A DNA stretch of 64,000 nt, taken from assembly GCF_023223645.1 (NCBI RefSeq), contig NZ_JALKBY010000007.1, forward strand, positions 62,001 to 126,000. The letters run 5' to 3'. Below the pieces are notes generated by a model. It saw only the letters and a list, made by a program, of their open reading frames with translations. It made no database searches and was not told the DNA's origin. Shown here piece by piece: positions 43,197 through 53,098 of this stretch (the stretch's first letter is position 1; each line of letters starts with the position of its first letter). Source of the DNA: Natroniella sulfidigena (GTDB lineage: Bacteria; Bacillota; Halanaerobiia; Halobacteroidales; Halobacteroidaceae). The translations under genes were made by a program, and so were the position numbers.

Positions 43197-45050
43197 TTAT
43201 AAATCATAGATATCTGCAAATTCTATATTTATCCGTTCGACAAGATTATAAGAGTTATATTTATAATCATCTTGACAAGTATTTTCTTCTGCTATCACTT
43301 TGTTTGGAAGCTTTATAATAAATTCACTTCCTACCCCCTGCTCACTTTTAATATTCAATTCTCCACCATGCATTTCAACAATTTTTTTAGTTAAGGATAA
43401 ACCTATTCCACTTCCTTCATTACTTCTGGTAAATGATTTGTCACTTTGACCAAAATATTCTAAAATTAACTCTTGTTCTTCTTTAGAAATACCAATTCCT
43501 GTATCCTTAACTGAAATCACTACACTATCTTCTTCAATTCTAAGATTTACTGATATTTCATCACCTTCATCTGTAAATTTCACAGCATTAGATAATAGAT
43601 TTAAAATAACCCTTTCTAGATTAAAAGGATCACAAGCAATTATTTTTTCTTCAATTTCTGAATTAAAGTTAAACACTCGCTCTTTTTGTTCTAAATATTC
43701 TGATACTGAAAAAATAATTTTCTTGATAAGATCAACTATTTCATAGTTTTTTATATTAAGTTCAAAATGATTCGAATCAATCTTAGTGATATCAATTAAG
43801 TTATTAATTAACTTGAGAAGTCTATGCCCATTTTGCTTAATAATTTTTGAATAATTATCTATTTTATCTGCTTGTTTGGAATTTAAATTATTCTTAAATA
43901 ATTCTAACATCTGCTGTGCTGAAAAAATTAAATTTAATGGTGTCTTTAACTCATGGGATAAATTAGCAAAAAACTCTATTATTAATCTATTATGTTGCAC
44001 CCTTTCTCGTAATAACTCTAATTCTGTAACATCTACTCCTGTACCCAATATTCTTTTTGAATTATTTTCTTTATCTTCTAATATACCTCCATGCCACAAG
44101 ATACTTCTTTTTTCATTGGTCTTAGTTATAATTGCATTTTTAGCATTAACTGTTTGACCCTCCAATAAAGTATCAAATAGATTCTCCACTTTATTACGAT
44201 CTTCTTGCTTAACGAAATCAATCCAATGTTTTCCGACTATTTCCTCTTTAGCTACTCCTAAAAGAGTGCACCCTTTTCTATTAATATCCTCTACTCTTCT
44301 TTCCTGATCTAAAACTATAACAATTGCCTCTGTTATATCAAGATAAGTCTGTAATTTATCCCTTTCCCTCTTTACTTTCTCCTCCATTCTTTTGGATTTA
44401 GTGATGTCCTCAACAAATCCAACATACTTATCTTCAGCTACTTTTACAGCTTTAATATCTGCATGAAATTGATTCCCATCTTTATCTACAAGCAACCTTT
44501 CAACATTTAATCTACCTTCATTTACTAACTTATCTATATCCCTTCTAGCTTGTTCTTTGTTTGCCATCAAATCATTGACAGTTATATTTAATAATTCTTC
44601 TTCTGGGTAACCACTATATTTACAAGCCATTTCATTTGCTTCAATATACCTTCCAGTTTCATTTAGAACAAATACTCCATATGGTGCATTTTCAATGTAA
44701 CTTTGAAGTTTTAAATTTTGTTCTTTTAATTTTTCTTTAAGATTATTTTGGTATTTAAATAAAGAACCACAAATTAAGGCCATTGTCAATAATACAACCT
44801 GGTTAAATAGAATAAGAGAGCTCCAAAATTCAAAGGTAAAGATTGCCCATAGTGCTGTTCCAAAACCACCTTTTATATATCCAAAATATGAGCCTAATCC
44901 TACTAAAATTATAGAACTAGCTGATTGTAGACTTATTGATAAGCTAGGAAAAGAAAAAAAGAATAACAGACTTAAACTGATCCAAAAAATCATTATCTTA
45001 TTAAAAGATAATTCAAAATTTAGGCTTTTTCTCTTTATAATTTCCATCAT
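43197..45050 (-). CDS. Membrane PAS-PAS sensor histidine kinase
   Basis: 617 residues. Four short membrane segments in the first 100 residues, a coiled-coil, two PAS domains (about 115-215 and 235-345; YGVFVLNETGRYIEANEMAC begins the first), then HisKA with the phospho-His in FFANLSHELKTPLNLIFSA near 365 and the ATPase lobe with NLLSNAVKFTDEG near 483, VKDTGIGISKEE and GSGIGLSLTKKIVEMHGG. No response regulator gene is adjacent, so it is an orphan kinase. Such multi-PAS kinases feed sporulation or redox/light responses in Firmicutes. Confidence 0.92.
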   Translation of the reverse strand: MMEIIKRKSLNFELSFNKIMIFWISLSLLFFFSFPSLSISLQSASSIILVGLGSYFGYIKGGFGTALWAIFTFEFWSSLILFNQVVLLTMALICGSLFKYQNNLKEKLKEQNLKLQSYIENAPYGVFVLNETGRYIEANEMACKYSGYPEEELLNITVNDLMANKEQARRDIDKLVNEGRLNVERLLVDKDGNQFHADIKAVKVAEDKYVGFVEDITKSKRMEEKVKRERDKLQTYLDITEAIVIVLDQERRVEDINRKGCTLLGVAKEEIVGKHWIDFVKQEDRNKVENLFDTLLEGQTVNAKNAIITKTNEKRSILWHGGILEDKENNSKRILGTGVDVTELELLRERVQHNRLIIEFFANLSHELKTPLNLIFSAQQMLELFKNNLNSKQADKIDNYSKIIKQNGHRLLKLINNLIDITKIDSNHFELNIKNYEIVDLIKKIIFSVSEYLEQKERVFNFNSEIEEKIIACDPFNLERVILNLLSNAVKFTDEGDEISVNLRIEEDSVVISVKDTGIGISKEEQELILEYFGQSDKSFTRSNEGSGIGLSLTKKIVEMHGGELNIKSEQGVGSEFIIKLPNKVIAEENTCQDDYKYNSYNLVERINIEFADIYDL

Positions 45051-45306
45051 CTTTATCCCTCACTTTCTTTATTGCTTATAATATTTTAATTTTACTTATA
45101 ATAGCTTATTATTAGTCAATTTTTCTGTTATTTAGACTACTTATATCTATATAATTCCACATAAAACAAAATGATCCTCCTTTTTCAAAAAGTCTAAATT
45201 TTCTTTCATATTACATCTAACTAACACAACATAAGCCAAAAAAAGCCATCACCGATTAAGCTAATGACTCAAAAAATGAAACTTATAACGCAAAGAATAA
45301 TTCCGT

Positions 45307-45753
45307 TTATTTTTGATATAACATCTCTACATGAGGAATTCCATCTTCGAGATAAGGTTCAGAAACCACTTCAAACCCTAATGCACCATAAAAACTACTA
45401 CTCAAATGTTGTTGTGCTGAAATTCTGATCTGCTCTTGTTTTAATTCAGTAGTCAAAAAGTCAATTCCACGTTTCATTAATTCTCTTCCTAAGCCTTGTT
45501 TGCGATACTCTTTGACTACTACTACCCGACCAATTGATGCTTCTGGATAAGAAATCCCTGGTAATATTAAACGTGCATAAGCTAGTATTTCCCCTTCCTT
45601 TTCAGCAAATAAATGAAACGAATTTCTATCTTTATTATCACATTCAGGGTAAGGACAGTCTTGTTCAACTACGAAAACATCAACTCTTACTTTAAGAAGC
45701 TTATATAACTCATCTACAGATAATTGATCAAAAAATTTTAATTTCCACTCCAT
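45307..45753 (-). CDS. elaA: GNAT acetyltransferase, ElaA family
   Basis: 148 residues. ELYKLLKVRVDVFVVEQDCPYPECDNKD near the N-terminus is the ElaA signature, and IGRVVVVKEYRKQGLGRELM near 75-95 is the acetyl-CoA binding motif of GNAT enzymes. Cytoplasmic; the substrate is unknown. ATG follows AGGAGGG. It has a terminator-like hairpin upstream that belongs to glgM. Confidence 0.9.
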   Translation of the reverse strand: MEWKLKFFDQLSVDELYKLLKVRVDVFVVEQDCPYPECDNKDRNSFHLFAEKEGEILAYARLILPGISYPEASIGRVVVVKEYRKQGLGRELMKRGIDFLTTELKQEQIRISAQQHLSSSFYGALGFEVVSEPYLEDGIPHVEMLYQK

Positions 45754-45775
45754 AATCTACCCTCCTACAAAAATA

Positions 45776-45805
45776 AAAGTTTTGGTACTGAAGTACCAAA
45801 ACTTT
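45776..45805 (-). terminator. Terminator of the glgM operon
   Basis: AAAGTTTTGGTACT and its exact complement with a 2-nt loop, flanked by T/A runs, between glgM and elaA. Confidence 0.85.
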
Positions 45806-45876
45806 GGTTATTTAAATTAATTTAATAAGTTTTCTTCGCTTTAAATTATATTCCCGGGCCAACACCAACGTGCTTG

Positions 45877-47094
45877 CTACTCAACCAACTGTTGATACAA
45901 CTTTTTAGTCTGTTTAGCAATTGCCTCCCAACTAAAGATCTCCTCTACCCGCTGACGACCATTTTGCCCGAACTTTTGCTGTAACTTTTCATCTGCTAAG
46001 ACTTGATTAATCTTATCAGCTAAAGCTTGAGAAAAAGCAGCAGGATCTTGAGGCTCACCTGTTGGCCCTTCAACCTGATCAAACTCAACTAAAAACCCAG
46101 TCTCACCATCAACAACAACCTCTTTAATCCCTCCCACAGCAGAAGCTACTACAGGAGTCTTACAGGCCATGGCCTCTAAATTAATTATCCCAAACGGCTC
46201 ATAAACTGACGGACAACAAAAGACAGTGGCATTAGAATAAAACTCAATTACTGCTTCCTTAGAAACCATCTCATTAATCCAAATTACTCCATCCCGTTCT
46301 TGTTGAATAGCTGTTACCTTTTCAGTCATCTCCTGTTCTATCTCTTCAGTATCAGGAGCTCCTGCACAGAGTACAACTTGAGCCTCCTCATTAATATCTT
46401 TGATTGCATTTACTAGATGGATAATCCCTTTTTGGCGAGTAATTCTTCCTACAAATAAGATATATGGCTTATTAGGATCAATCCCATACTCCTCTTGATA
46501 AGTAGTGCTATCGGTATATTGATATTGATTTAGATCGATTCCATTATAAATGACCTCTATATCCTCTTCTTGGACATCATAATGCTTTAAAATATCCTTT
46601 TTCATCTCTTTAGAAACAGCAATTATCTTATCTGCATCCTCTACAGCAGTCCGCTCCATCCAAGAAGATAGATGATAAGCATTTCCTAATTGCTCCTCTT
46701 TCCAAGGACGAAGTGGTTCCATACTATGAATAGTAGTCACTAGTGGAATATCATACAGTTTTTTGGCCCAAAAACCACCCATAAAAGTATACCATGTATG
46801 GCAATGAACAATATCAGCATCAGATTTATCTTTAGCCATCGCTAAGTCAACAGATAGTGCATTGACAGCTTTAACAAACCTCTGGTCAGTATTCTTACTG
46901 ACCTCGGGCCAACGCTCATAAGCTGTCGCCTCCCTTTGATCCTGAACCAAATCTTCCTCCCCAGCAAATGCCCTAATCTCGACATCCATTATCTCAGCTA
47001 AATTCTGACTTAAATAATCGACATGAACTCCAGCTCCACCATAAATATTATTGGGAAATTCCTTAGTCAACATCATCACTTTTAAATTGGCCAT
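45877..47094 (-). CDS. glgM: GT4 glycosyltransferase, GlgM/actinobacterial-type glycogen synthase
   Basis: 405 residues. N-terminal domain with TKEFPNNIYGGAGVHVDYLS (the KEFPP-like start and GGAGVHV loop of this group), VHCHTWYTFMGG near 91 and TTIHSMEPLRPWKEEQLG near 118. C-terminal domain with FVGRITRQKGI near 214 and the catalytic Glu region VYEPFGIINLEAMACKTPVVAS near 315. Such enzymes make maltose-1-phosphate from ADP-glucose or glycogen by ADP-glucose transfer. The upstream maltokinase fits a GlgE-type alpha-glucan pathway; glgE itself is not in the window. Confidence 0.88.
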   Translation of the reverse strand: MANLKVMMLTKEFPNNIYGGAGVHVDYLSQNLAEIMDVEIRAFAGEEDLVQDQREATAYERWPEVSKNTDQRFVKAVNALSVDLAMAKDKSDADIVHCHTWYTFMGGFWAKKLYDIPLVTTIHSMEPLRPWKEEQLGNAYHLSSWMERTAVEDADKIIAVSKEMKKDILKHYDVQEEDIEVIYNGIDLNQYQYTDSTTYQEEYGIDPNKPYILFVGRITRQKGIIHLVNAIKDINEEAQVVLCAGAPDTEEIEQEMTEKVTAIQQERDGVIWINEMVSKEAVIEFYSNATVFCCPSVYEPFGIINLEAMACKTPVVASAVGGIKEVVVDGETGFLVEFDQVEGPTGEPQDPAAFSQALADKINQVLADEKLQQKFGQNGRQRVEEIFSWEAIAKQTKKLYQQLVE

Positions 47095-47136
47095 TATTCA
47101 TACCCCCTACTAGCTAGTATCTTACATTTACAAAAT

Positions 47137-48672
47137 TTAATTCAAACTAGCTACAGAATCTAAGATTCCTTTTAATGGAATTCGTAACCAATCAATCCGA
47201 TTATTAATCTCATAGAGAGCTTCATACAATGCCTTTTCAAGCTTAAAGAGCTCAACTACTCGATTAAGCTCAGCTTCACTAGGTAAAAACTGAGCTTGGC
47301 TAGCTAACTGCAAATAACCTTCCCAAAATTTACTGACAACTTCTTCTTCCCACAGATTAATTATCTCTAACAGATAGTCACTCTCTTCGATTTCAACTTC
47401 TTCCTTAAACTTAAAATATCCAGCATAAGCAGCATAATTATAAGAACGGAGCATACCTGCTATATCCTTAAGCGGACTATACTTTCTCCTCCGCTCAGCA
47501 ATACTTTTAGTTGGCTCTCCCTCGAAATCTAAAATAATCAACTCTTCTCCAACCTTCAAGACCTGCTCTAAATGCAAATCTCCATGACAACGAATAAACT
47601 TGCCCATCTGCTCAATAGTTGGTAATCGATCTTGTAACTGCTCAATATTATCTTGATAACTGAGCAATTCAGATACTAACTGCTGATCATCCAACTGCCC
47701 TTCTTTCTTTCTCAACTGACCAGCAAGTTGCTGATAGTTTTCTTTTATTCTAGAGTACAACTCAGTCAGCTCATCTTGTTGAGGAGAGCGAGGTAAAAAA
47801 TCTTGAGTCTCAATCCCAGCTAATGATAAGTGCAAGCGAGCAATCAGCTCCCCTAACTTAACAGTATAATTAAAGTATTCAGAACAAGCTTCTTTAATTA
47901 CCTTCTTTAGATCACTTGCTTTCTCTTCCCACAGCCGGGCCAACAAATCCGCAATAACCTCCTGCGTATATGCCCACAAATCACCATCACTTGCAACAAA
48001 CTCCTGGGCCAACATCAGATTATACTCTTGCTTCTGCTCAGTTTGATAAGTAAGATAACCTTTCAACGTAGGAAACTGCTCAAAATCCGTTTTCTGTTGT
48101 AGACTAAGACTTAATTCTATCTCAGGATTAACCCTTGCTTCTAATCTACGAAATGTCTTAGCCACTTGATCTTTTTTGACTATTGTCAGGCTATTACTCG
48201 AAACATCTGTCAACTGTTTAGCAGCAAATATCTCATCTTCCGTAGTCAAAACCCCTAATAAAGTTCCACCTTCTTCTAATGCTATCTTCTCTTCTCGATT
48301 GATAAATTGATCTATTGCTCGTACATACTCTAAGTTATTTACCGCTTGATATAAAGATAACTGCTCTTGTTGATCCAATAAAGGAATCTTTTCCGCTCCT
48401 TGCAATGGAGTTTCACTAATAAGTAAGGGTAAGTAATACAATTCACTAAACTGCCTAGTTTCTACTTGCTCTTCCATAAAAATTTCCAAAATCGCTACTA
48501 AAACAATCGCTTCTGAATTAATAAGATTCAGTTTTCCATAGTCAACTAACTGTAGTTGCTTAATTTCTGCCCCTTTATGCTGAAACCAGCGAGCCTCTTT
48601 GAAAAAATTGGGATCAATTTGAGCGATTAACCTCTCTAATTTACCCTCTTCAGTAATAACTTCCTCTAACAT
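47137..48672 (-). CDS. mak: Maltokinase-like phosphotransferase
   Basis: About 511 residues from ATG 48672. N-terminal cap region, then an aminoglycoside-phosphotransferase-like kinase core with CHGDLHLEQVLKVG near 370 (catalytic HGDxHxxQ) and the strongly conserved IILDFEGEPTKSIAERRRK with SPLKDIAGMLRSYNYAA of maltokinase Pep2/Mak1. Maltokinase makes maltose-1-phosphate from maltose and ATP, the substrate of GlgE. It lies 42 bp upstream of glgM on the same strand, so two routes to maltose-1-phosphate sit together. Trehalose synthase is not seen here. Confidence 0.88.
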   Translation of the reverse strand: MLEEVITEEGKLERLIAQIDPNFFKEARWFQHKGAEIKQLQLVDYGKLNLINSEAIVLVAILEIFMEEQVETRQFSELYYLPLLISETPLQGAEKIPLLDQQEQLSLYQAVNNLEYVRAIDQFINREEKIALEEGGTLLGVLTTEDEIFAAKQLTDVSSNSLTIVKKDQVAKTFRRLEARVNPEIELSLSLQQKTDFEQFPTLKGYLTYQTEQKQEYNLMLAQEFVASDGDLWAYTQEVIADLLARLWEEKASDLKKVIKEACSEYFNYTVKLGELIARLHLSLAGIETQDFLPRSPQQDELTELYSRIKENYQQLAGQLRKKEGQLDDQQLVSELLSYQDNIEQLQDRLPTIEQMGKFIRCHGDLHLEQVLKVGEELIILDFEGEPTKSIAERRRKYSPLKDIAGMLRSYNYAAYAGYFKFKEEVEIEESDYLLEIINLWEEEVVSKFWEGYLQLASQAQFLPSEAELNRVVELFKLEKALYEALYEINNRIDWLRIPLKGILDSVASLN

Positions 48673-48721
48673 TAACTTCCACTCCCCACTCAAATCCTAA
48701 TACTTTCAGTTAATTTCAATC

Positions 48722-48913
48722 CTATTATGATAACCCTTGACAGATATCTAAATCTTTTTTCACTCCCGTTTCAATTGACAATTTACAATGCACAATTCAC
48801 AATTAAATTCAAATATCAAAATCAAAAAAAACTGAAAGAATCAATAAGCAACAGCTATAAAACAATTAGATTTCCAAGTCTACAATATTTTCTTTTAATT
48901 GAAAATACTCAAG
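48722..48913 (-). repeat. Dispersed repeat, copy 2 (inverted)
   Basis: The reverse complement carries, in order, TTGTAGACTTGGAAATCTAA, a GATATTTGAATTTAATTGTG block, tandem AATTG units, GAAACGGGAGTGAAAAA and TCATAATAGGATT, as in copy 3 at 61201-61366. It separates mak from the gene upstream. Confidence 0.8.
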
Positions 48914-48930
48914 CTATTTAAATTAATTTA

Positions 48931-49830
48931 TCAGATTCCATAGATTAGTCTTTCTTTTTCTTGAGAATAATATTGGCACAATTCCCTTCCAATAAGTTCC
49001 TCTAAATCTCGATCTAACTTCTGACCCAACTTCTCAACCTGATCGACCAACTCTAAAGCTTGTTGGTTGGAAAATAAATCTTCCAACTCAAGACTGTCCT
49101 GTAATCGCTCTAACTTCCCAATCCGTTGTTTAATCTCTTTCTCCACTAACTTTTCAAAGATTGGAAACCATACCTCTCGGTCTACCTGCCTTTCTTCAGC
49201 TAACTGCCTAATATTAAAAGCAGTTACATTTCTTTTGCCAAGTTCCTGTTTAAAGAATTTATTTCTCTTTTCCTCAGTCAATTCTAAATCACTATACTTA
49301 GCTACAAAGAAAAGAGGGGAGGAATCAAAATCAGCACTCAAAAAACTCCCCTGCTCCTCCTTTAAAATCTCCTTAATCCTTTCAATGCCCAATTGCTCTA
49401 AAGAGTTATGATCCTTAGTCAATTTCTCCTGTTGGCCCAAGTATAATAACTCTTCAGCATACCGTTTAACTTTAGGATCATGCTCAACTAAAATCCCCTC
49501 ATACTCCTCTAATAATTCAAAAGCTTGATCCTTTAAGATAAAATAAATATAATCCTGAAGTTGATAAATCATTACAGCATGACGCATCAAACCCTTGCGT
49601 GGCTTGAATTTATTGATTCGATATAATCTAGTTAATAAATCGTTGCCAGCCATAATCTCTACCTCAGAAAAATACTCGTCAATTAACTCCAACTTATCAA
49701 CACTAAATTCTATCCGCCACGCTTCTTGATTATAAGTAATTCCATCTTCTGCTACTAATTTATTAAATAAGCCATTAGCTAAATATTCCTTAATTGCATA
49801 TTTATCATCTGTCAACTTCCATATCTTCAT
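48931..49830 (-). CDS. Protein of unknown function between murC and maltokinase
   Basis: About 299 residues, highly charged, rich in Glu and Leu, no signal peptide or membrane segment. The C-terminal 90 residues (KLVEKEIKQRIGKLERLQDSL region onward) look like coiled-coil. I recognise no domain. It lies 17 bp after murC on the same strand; maltokinase lies downstream across a dispersed repeat. Start taken as ATG 49830 (AGGTGA 7 bp upstream); GTG 49839 and ATG 49833 are open alternatives. Confidence 0.65.
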   Translation of the reverse strand: MKIWKLTDDKYAIKEYLANGLFNKLVAEDGITYNQEAWRIEFSVDKLELIDEYFSEVEIMAGNDLLTRLYRINKFKPRKGLMRHAVMIYQLQDYIYFILKDQAFELLEEYEGILVEHDPKVKRYAEELLYLGQQEKLTKDHNSLEQLGIERIKEILKEEQGSFLSADFDSSPLFFVAKYSDLELTEEKRNKFFKQELGKRNVTAFNIRQLAEERQVDREVWFPIFEKLVEKEIKQRIGKLERLQDSLELEDLFSNQQALELVDQVEKLGQKLDRDLEELIGRELCQYYSQEKERLIYGI

Positions 49831-49855
49831 CATAATCACCTGATCCTACGTTATC

Positions 49856-51223
49856 TTAGTCAAATTCCGCTACCCATTTTCTAGCAAAATCATCAATATC
49901 CCCTGCACCTAAAAAGAGATAAATAGCCCGCTTATGCTGATCATAATCCTCTAGCCACTCCTTTACTTCCTCAAACTTATTACAATAATGGATCTCATCT
50001 GAACTGATAATCTGACTCAACTCTAACCCTAGCTTATCTATTTCTACCTCTGAGACTTGCTCTCGAACCTTATAAATTTTACTGACAATTCGTTGATCAA
50101 TCTCCTTATCTAAGACACCACTATAATCATCAAATAAACGATTAGTCCTAATATATTGATGGGGTTGAAAGATAACAACCTTCTTCTTAGTAGTCTTAAT
50201 TCGCTCCAAATTAGCTGTAACTGCATCTACTTCACTAGGATGATGTGCATAATCAGTAATTACAATCTTATCATCAGCATCATACAAGACCTCAAATCTT
50301 CGTTTCACCCCGCTCCACTTCTTAAGTGCTTCTTTCATCTTAGCAAATGATAGCCCACAATACTTACCAATAGCAATCGCTTCTAAAGCATGCTTAATGT
50401 TATAATCCCCTAAACCTTCTATTTCAAACCGATCAATCTTACTTCCTTGATACTCCAAATCAAAATAAGAGGTCAGCTCCCGCTCTTCAATCTCAACTGC
50501 ATTAAAAGTAGCCTCTGCTTGATTAATTCCTACAGTCTCAACTTCTATCTCCAAATTCAAACTATCTAACTTTAATTGTTCAATCACTTGCTGGTTAGTT
50601 ACCAGATAACTACCTAAATTAGTAACATACTTCTTGTAAGCAGCCAATAAGTCATCTAAATCCTGATAAATATCTGGATGATCAAATTCAATATTTGTTA
50701 AAACCCCTAGCTCAGATTGATACTGTAAAAAAGATCTGCCATATTCATCACCTTCAAGGACGAAATAATCACCCTGACTGATCTTAAAATTACTACCGAA
50801 ATTATTTAAAATTCCTCCAATAATAAAACTAATATCTTCTCCACTACCTTCTAATACCTGAGCAATCATAGCTGAAGTAGTTGTTTTACCATGGGTTCCG
50901 GTCGCTGAAATAACATCTTTATCCTGGGTGATCAATCGTAAAGCCTGAGAACGCCCTAATCTTTCCAAATTATATTTTTTAGCAGCTACTAATTCCACAT
51001 TATCTTCAGGAATAGCATCAGAATAAATTACCTTGTTTATATCAGCAGAAATATTATCTTGCTTATGACCAATCATTATTTGGGCACCTTTTTTCTCCAA
51101 CTCTTCAATCAATTGATTAGAGTTTAAATCTGATCCTGTTACCTTAGCTCCTGCTTCTAAAAAATACTGGGCAATAGCTGACATAGCTATCCCACCAACT
51201 CCAATAATATGTATCCATTCCAT
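49856..51223 (-). CDS. murC: UDP-N-acetylmuramate-L-alanine ligase (MurC family)
   Basis: 455 residues from ATG 51223 (GGAGGG 7 bp upstream). IHIIGVGGIAMSAIAQYFLEAG at the N-terminus, ATP motif SATGTHGKTTTSAM near 107, LEGDEYGRSFL near 155, TNIEFDHPDIY near 177, DYAHHPSEV near 327 and FLFLGAGDID near the end are Mur ligase motifs. It adds L-Ala to UDP-MurNAc in peptidoglycan synthesis. It lies outside a mur/dcw cluster, so a second copy or an Mpl-like recycling ligase is a real alternative. Confidence 0.85.
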   Translation of the reverse strand: MEWIHIIGVGGIAMSAIAQYFLEAGAKVTGSDLNSNQLIEELEKKGAQIMIGHKQDNISADINKVIYSDAIPEDNVELVAAKKYNLERLGRSQALRLITQDKDVISATGTHGKTTTSAMIAQVLEGSGEDISFIIGGILNNFGSNFKISQGDYFVLEGDEYGRSFLQYQSELGVLTNIEFDHPDIYQDLDDLLAAYKKYVTNLGSYLVTNQQVIEQLKLDSLNLEIEVETVGINQAEATFNAVEIEERELTSYFDLEYQGSKIDRFEIEGLGDYNIKHALEAIAIGKYCGLSFAKMKEALKKWSGVKRRFEVLYDADDKIVITDYAHHPSEVDAVTANLERIKTTKKKVVIFQPHQYIRTNRLFDDYSGVLDKEIDQRIVSKIYKVREQVSEVEIDKLGLELSQIISSDEIHYCNKFEEVKEWLEDYDQHKRAIYLFLGAGDIDDFARKWVAEFD

Positions 51224-51300
51224 TCCAAATCCCTCCACTAATTGATACTTTCTCTATTAGTATATTACAAAGCTTCTTCTATTAACAGTTAAAAAAATTT

Positions 51301-52938
51301 TTATTTTATTTGATAGAGATAGACCTTACTTATCTCATCCTCTAACACTAATACTACTAATTCTTGCTGCCCATCAGCTGTCAAGTCCCCTACAGCAAGA
51401 TCCATAATCTCACCTGCCAACTCCTCACTCTCCCGATTGACTACATACTCCTCTCCATCCCAGAAATAAGAGATAATCTGACTTTCTCCTTCATGATAAG
51501 TTGTAAGAAAAAGTTCTTTCACTCCATCTTGATCTAGGTCTCCAACAGCAATTGTTGGCCGATACTTATCTGGAAAAAGATACTCCTCTTCTCCATCCAA
51601 ATTATAAACCTTAATTTCATATTCTTCTCCACCATCAAAAGCTGTTAGGATTAATTCTTTTTCCTCATCTCCAGTTAAATCGGCTATTTCTAATCGATAT
51701 CCTTCATTTGCTGCTAGATCAAACTCAAAATCAACTTGATATTCAGCTCCATCCCAGAGGTTAAACTTCAAAAAATGATCATAATCCCTAGTAACCAAAT
51801 AATCTTGGTTATTTATTTCTTGAATTACTTTAGGCCGGTCGCGATTAAATTGATTCAACTCATCCCTTAAGTATTCACTACCATCCCATTCAAAGCTGAT
51901 CAATCTTCTATATTGATCAACAAGTATCTCAGCAGTTTCATTATTAGTAGTATCACCTATTAATACTTTATAATCATCAAATCTTGTAATTCGGTAGTTA
52001 TCAGTTATCTTCTCTTGCTCAACCAACTCTTGTTCTTCATAATTTAAGATCTTAAGTGCCTGCTCAGTATTCAAGACGACTTCTAACTGACCATCATTAG
52101 TAGTATCACCAACTGCTAAACCTCCAGCTAAATAATCAAACTCCTGCTCAAATAAGAGTTGATAACTTTCTTGTTCTTCTTGCTCTAAATAATGAGCAAC
52201 TAAGTGATCATCTTTGGGTAATCTAATTACTTCTTCCTCACTTATACTCCCTAACTCCCTATCAAACAATCCTAGATAAATAAAAAAACTATCCTCTTGC
52301 TCATAAAGTTGACCTGTTAATAATAACTCGACATCTAATTGTTCTGCTAATAATCTTAAATCTTCTTCATCTAACTTCTCTTCTAACTCAAACCCCTGCT
52401 TGGCATTTTCTACCTTCTCTAGAGGCAATAATTCAAATCGTTGATCTTGCTTAAGATAATTGCTAGCTATCTTTTCTATTCTATTGTTCAGACTATCAAC
52501 TTGCTCACTCGAGCTAAATCCCAAGTTGGCTATTTGCTGGACATAATCAATTTCAGTTACTAAATCGAAAGGTTCAATATCAACCGAAGAGTCTTCAGCA
52601 ACAATTTCGGCAATAGAAAACTTATCTCTAACCGTAACAACCTCTACTTCAGCTACCTTAATCTCAATTCTTCCTAAATTCATTCCAGTTACTGGATCAG
52701 TCAATAACTCCCCCTGCCTAATTACCTCAAATCTATCCCCTTCTTTAACGCCTGCTTGTTGGCCCAAATTTAAGTAAATATCAGATTGAAAATTTGTGAT
52801 AACTTGGCCCTCTTTAACTCTAACTTCTTGTAATAAATCATCCATTACGCCATCTATTACACTAAATGCTTGCTCAGCGTTGGCCCTTCCACTACTTAGA
52901 ACTAGTAAGCATAGTAATAAAGGAATTATTTTTTTCAT
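51301..52938 (-). CDS. Secreted FlgT-like/FG-GAP-repeat protein
   Basis: 545 residues with a signal peptide (PLLLCLLVLSSGRANA). Residues about 45-110 (IYLNLGQQAGVKEGDRFEV, DPVTGMNLGRIEIKVAEVEVV) resemble the C-terminal domain of the flagellar protein FlgT. A middle part (LDVELLLTGQLYEQEDSFFI) resembles TolB/CsgG-type lipoprotein folds. From about 265 there are VCBS/FG-GAP-like repeats with D-x-T-x-D-x-x-x-E calcium-type loops (GDTTNDGQLEVVL, ADLTGDEEKELIL, GDLDQDGVKELFL, GDLTADGQQELVV). This points to an extracytoplasmic beta-propeller; function unknown. ATG follows AAAGGAG. Confidence 0.75.
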   Translation of the reverse strand: MKKIIPLLLCLLVLSSGRANAEQAFSVIDGVMDDLLQEVRVKEGQVITNFQSDIYLNLGQQAGVKEGDRFEVIRQGELLTDPVTGMNLGRIEIKVAEVEVVTVRDKFSIAEIVAEDSSVDIEPFDLVTEIDYVQQIANLGFSSSEQVDSLNNRIEKIASNYLKQDQRFELLPLEKVENAKQGFELEEKLDEEDLRLLAEQLDVELLLTGQLYEQEDSFFIYLGLFDRELGSISEEEVIRLPKDDHLVAHYLEQEEQESYQLLFEQEFDYLAGGLAVGDTTNDGQLEVVLNTEQALKILNYEEQELVEQEKITDNYRITRFDDYKVLIGDTTNNETAEILVDQYRRLISFEWDGSEYLRDELNQFNRDRPKVIQEINNQDYLVTRDYDHFLKFNLWDGAEYQVDFEFDLAANEGYRLEIADLTGDEEKELILTAFDGGEEYEIKVYNLDGEEEYLFPDKYRPTIAVGDLDQDGVKELFLTTYHEGESQIISYFWDGEEYVVNRESEELAGEIMDLAVGDLTADGQQELVVLVLEDEISKVYLYQIK

Positions 52939-53056
52939 TTAACTACTCCTTTCCTATCATATACTAACTTTCTTACTCAATTCTATAAACTTTTACTAAA
53001 TCCTTTATTGAATAATCCAAGCTCAAATTTTAATAAAAAGCTATTAGTTACAAAGT
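52939..53056. other. Divergent spacer before the YdjM-like gene
   Basis: AT-rich, no ORF; leads to the consensus promoter at 53057-53085. Confidence 0.4.
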
Positions 53057-53085
53057 TTGACAGAAAAAGAGAAGCAGTATATAAT
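53057..53085 (+). promoter_or_regulatory. Consensus promoter of the YdjM-like gene
   Basis: TTGACA (53057-53062), 17-bp spacer, TATAAT (53080-53085). The resulting leader of about 165 nt contains palindrome-family copy E and a small hairpin. Confidence 0.85.
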
Positions 53086-53098
53086 GAATAAGAACAAA

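Noticed and set aside
48727-48921. 64-codon plus frame over dispersed repeat copy 2, and its counterpart at 61212-61397
   Set aside because: Both lie within the repeat, have no ribosome site, and are not in the same frame between copies.
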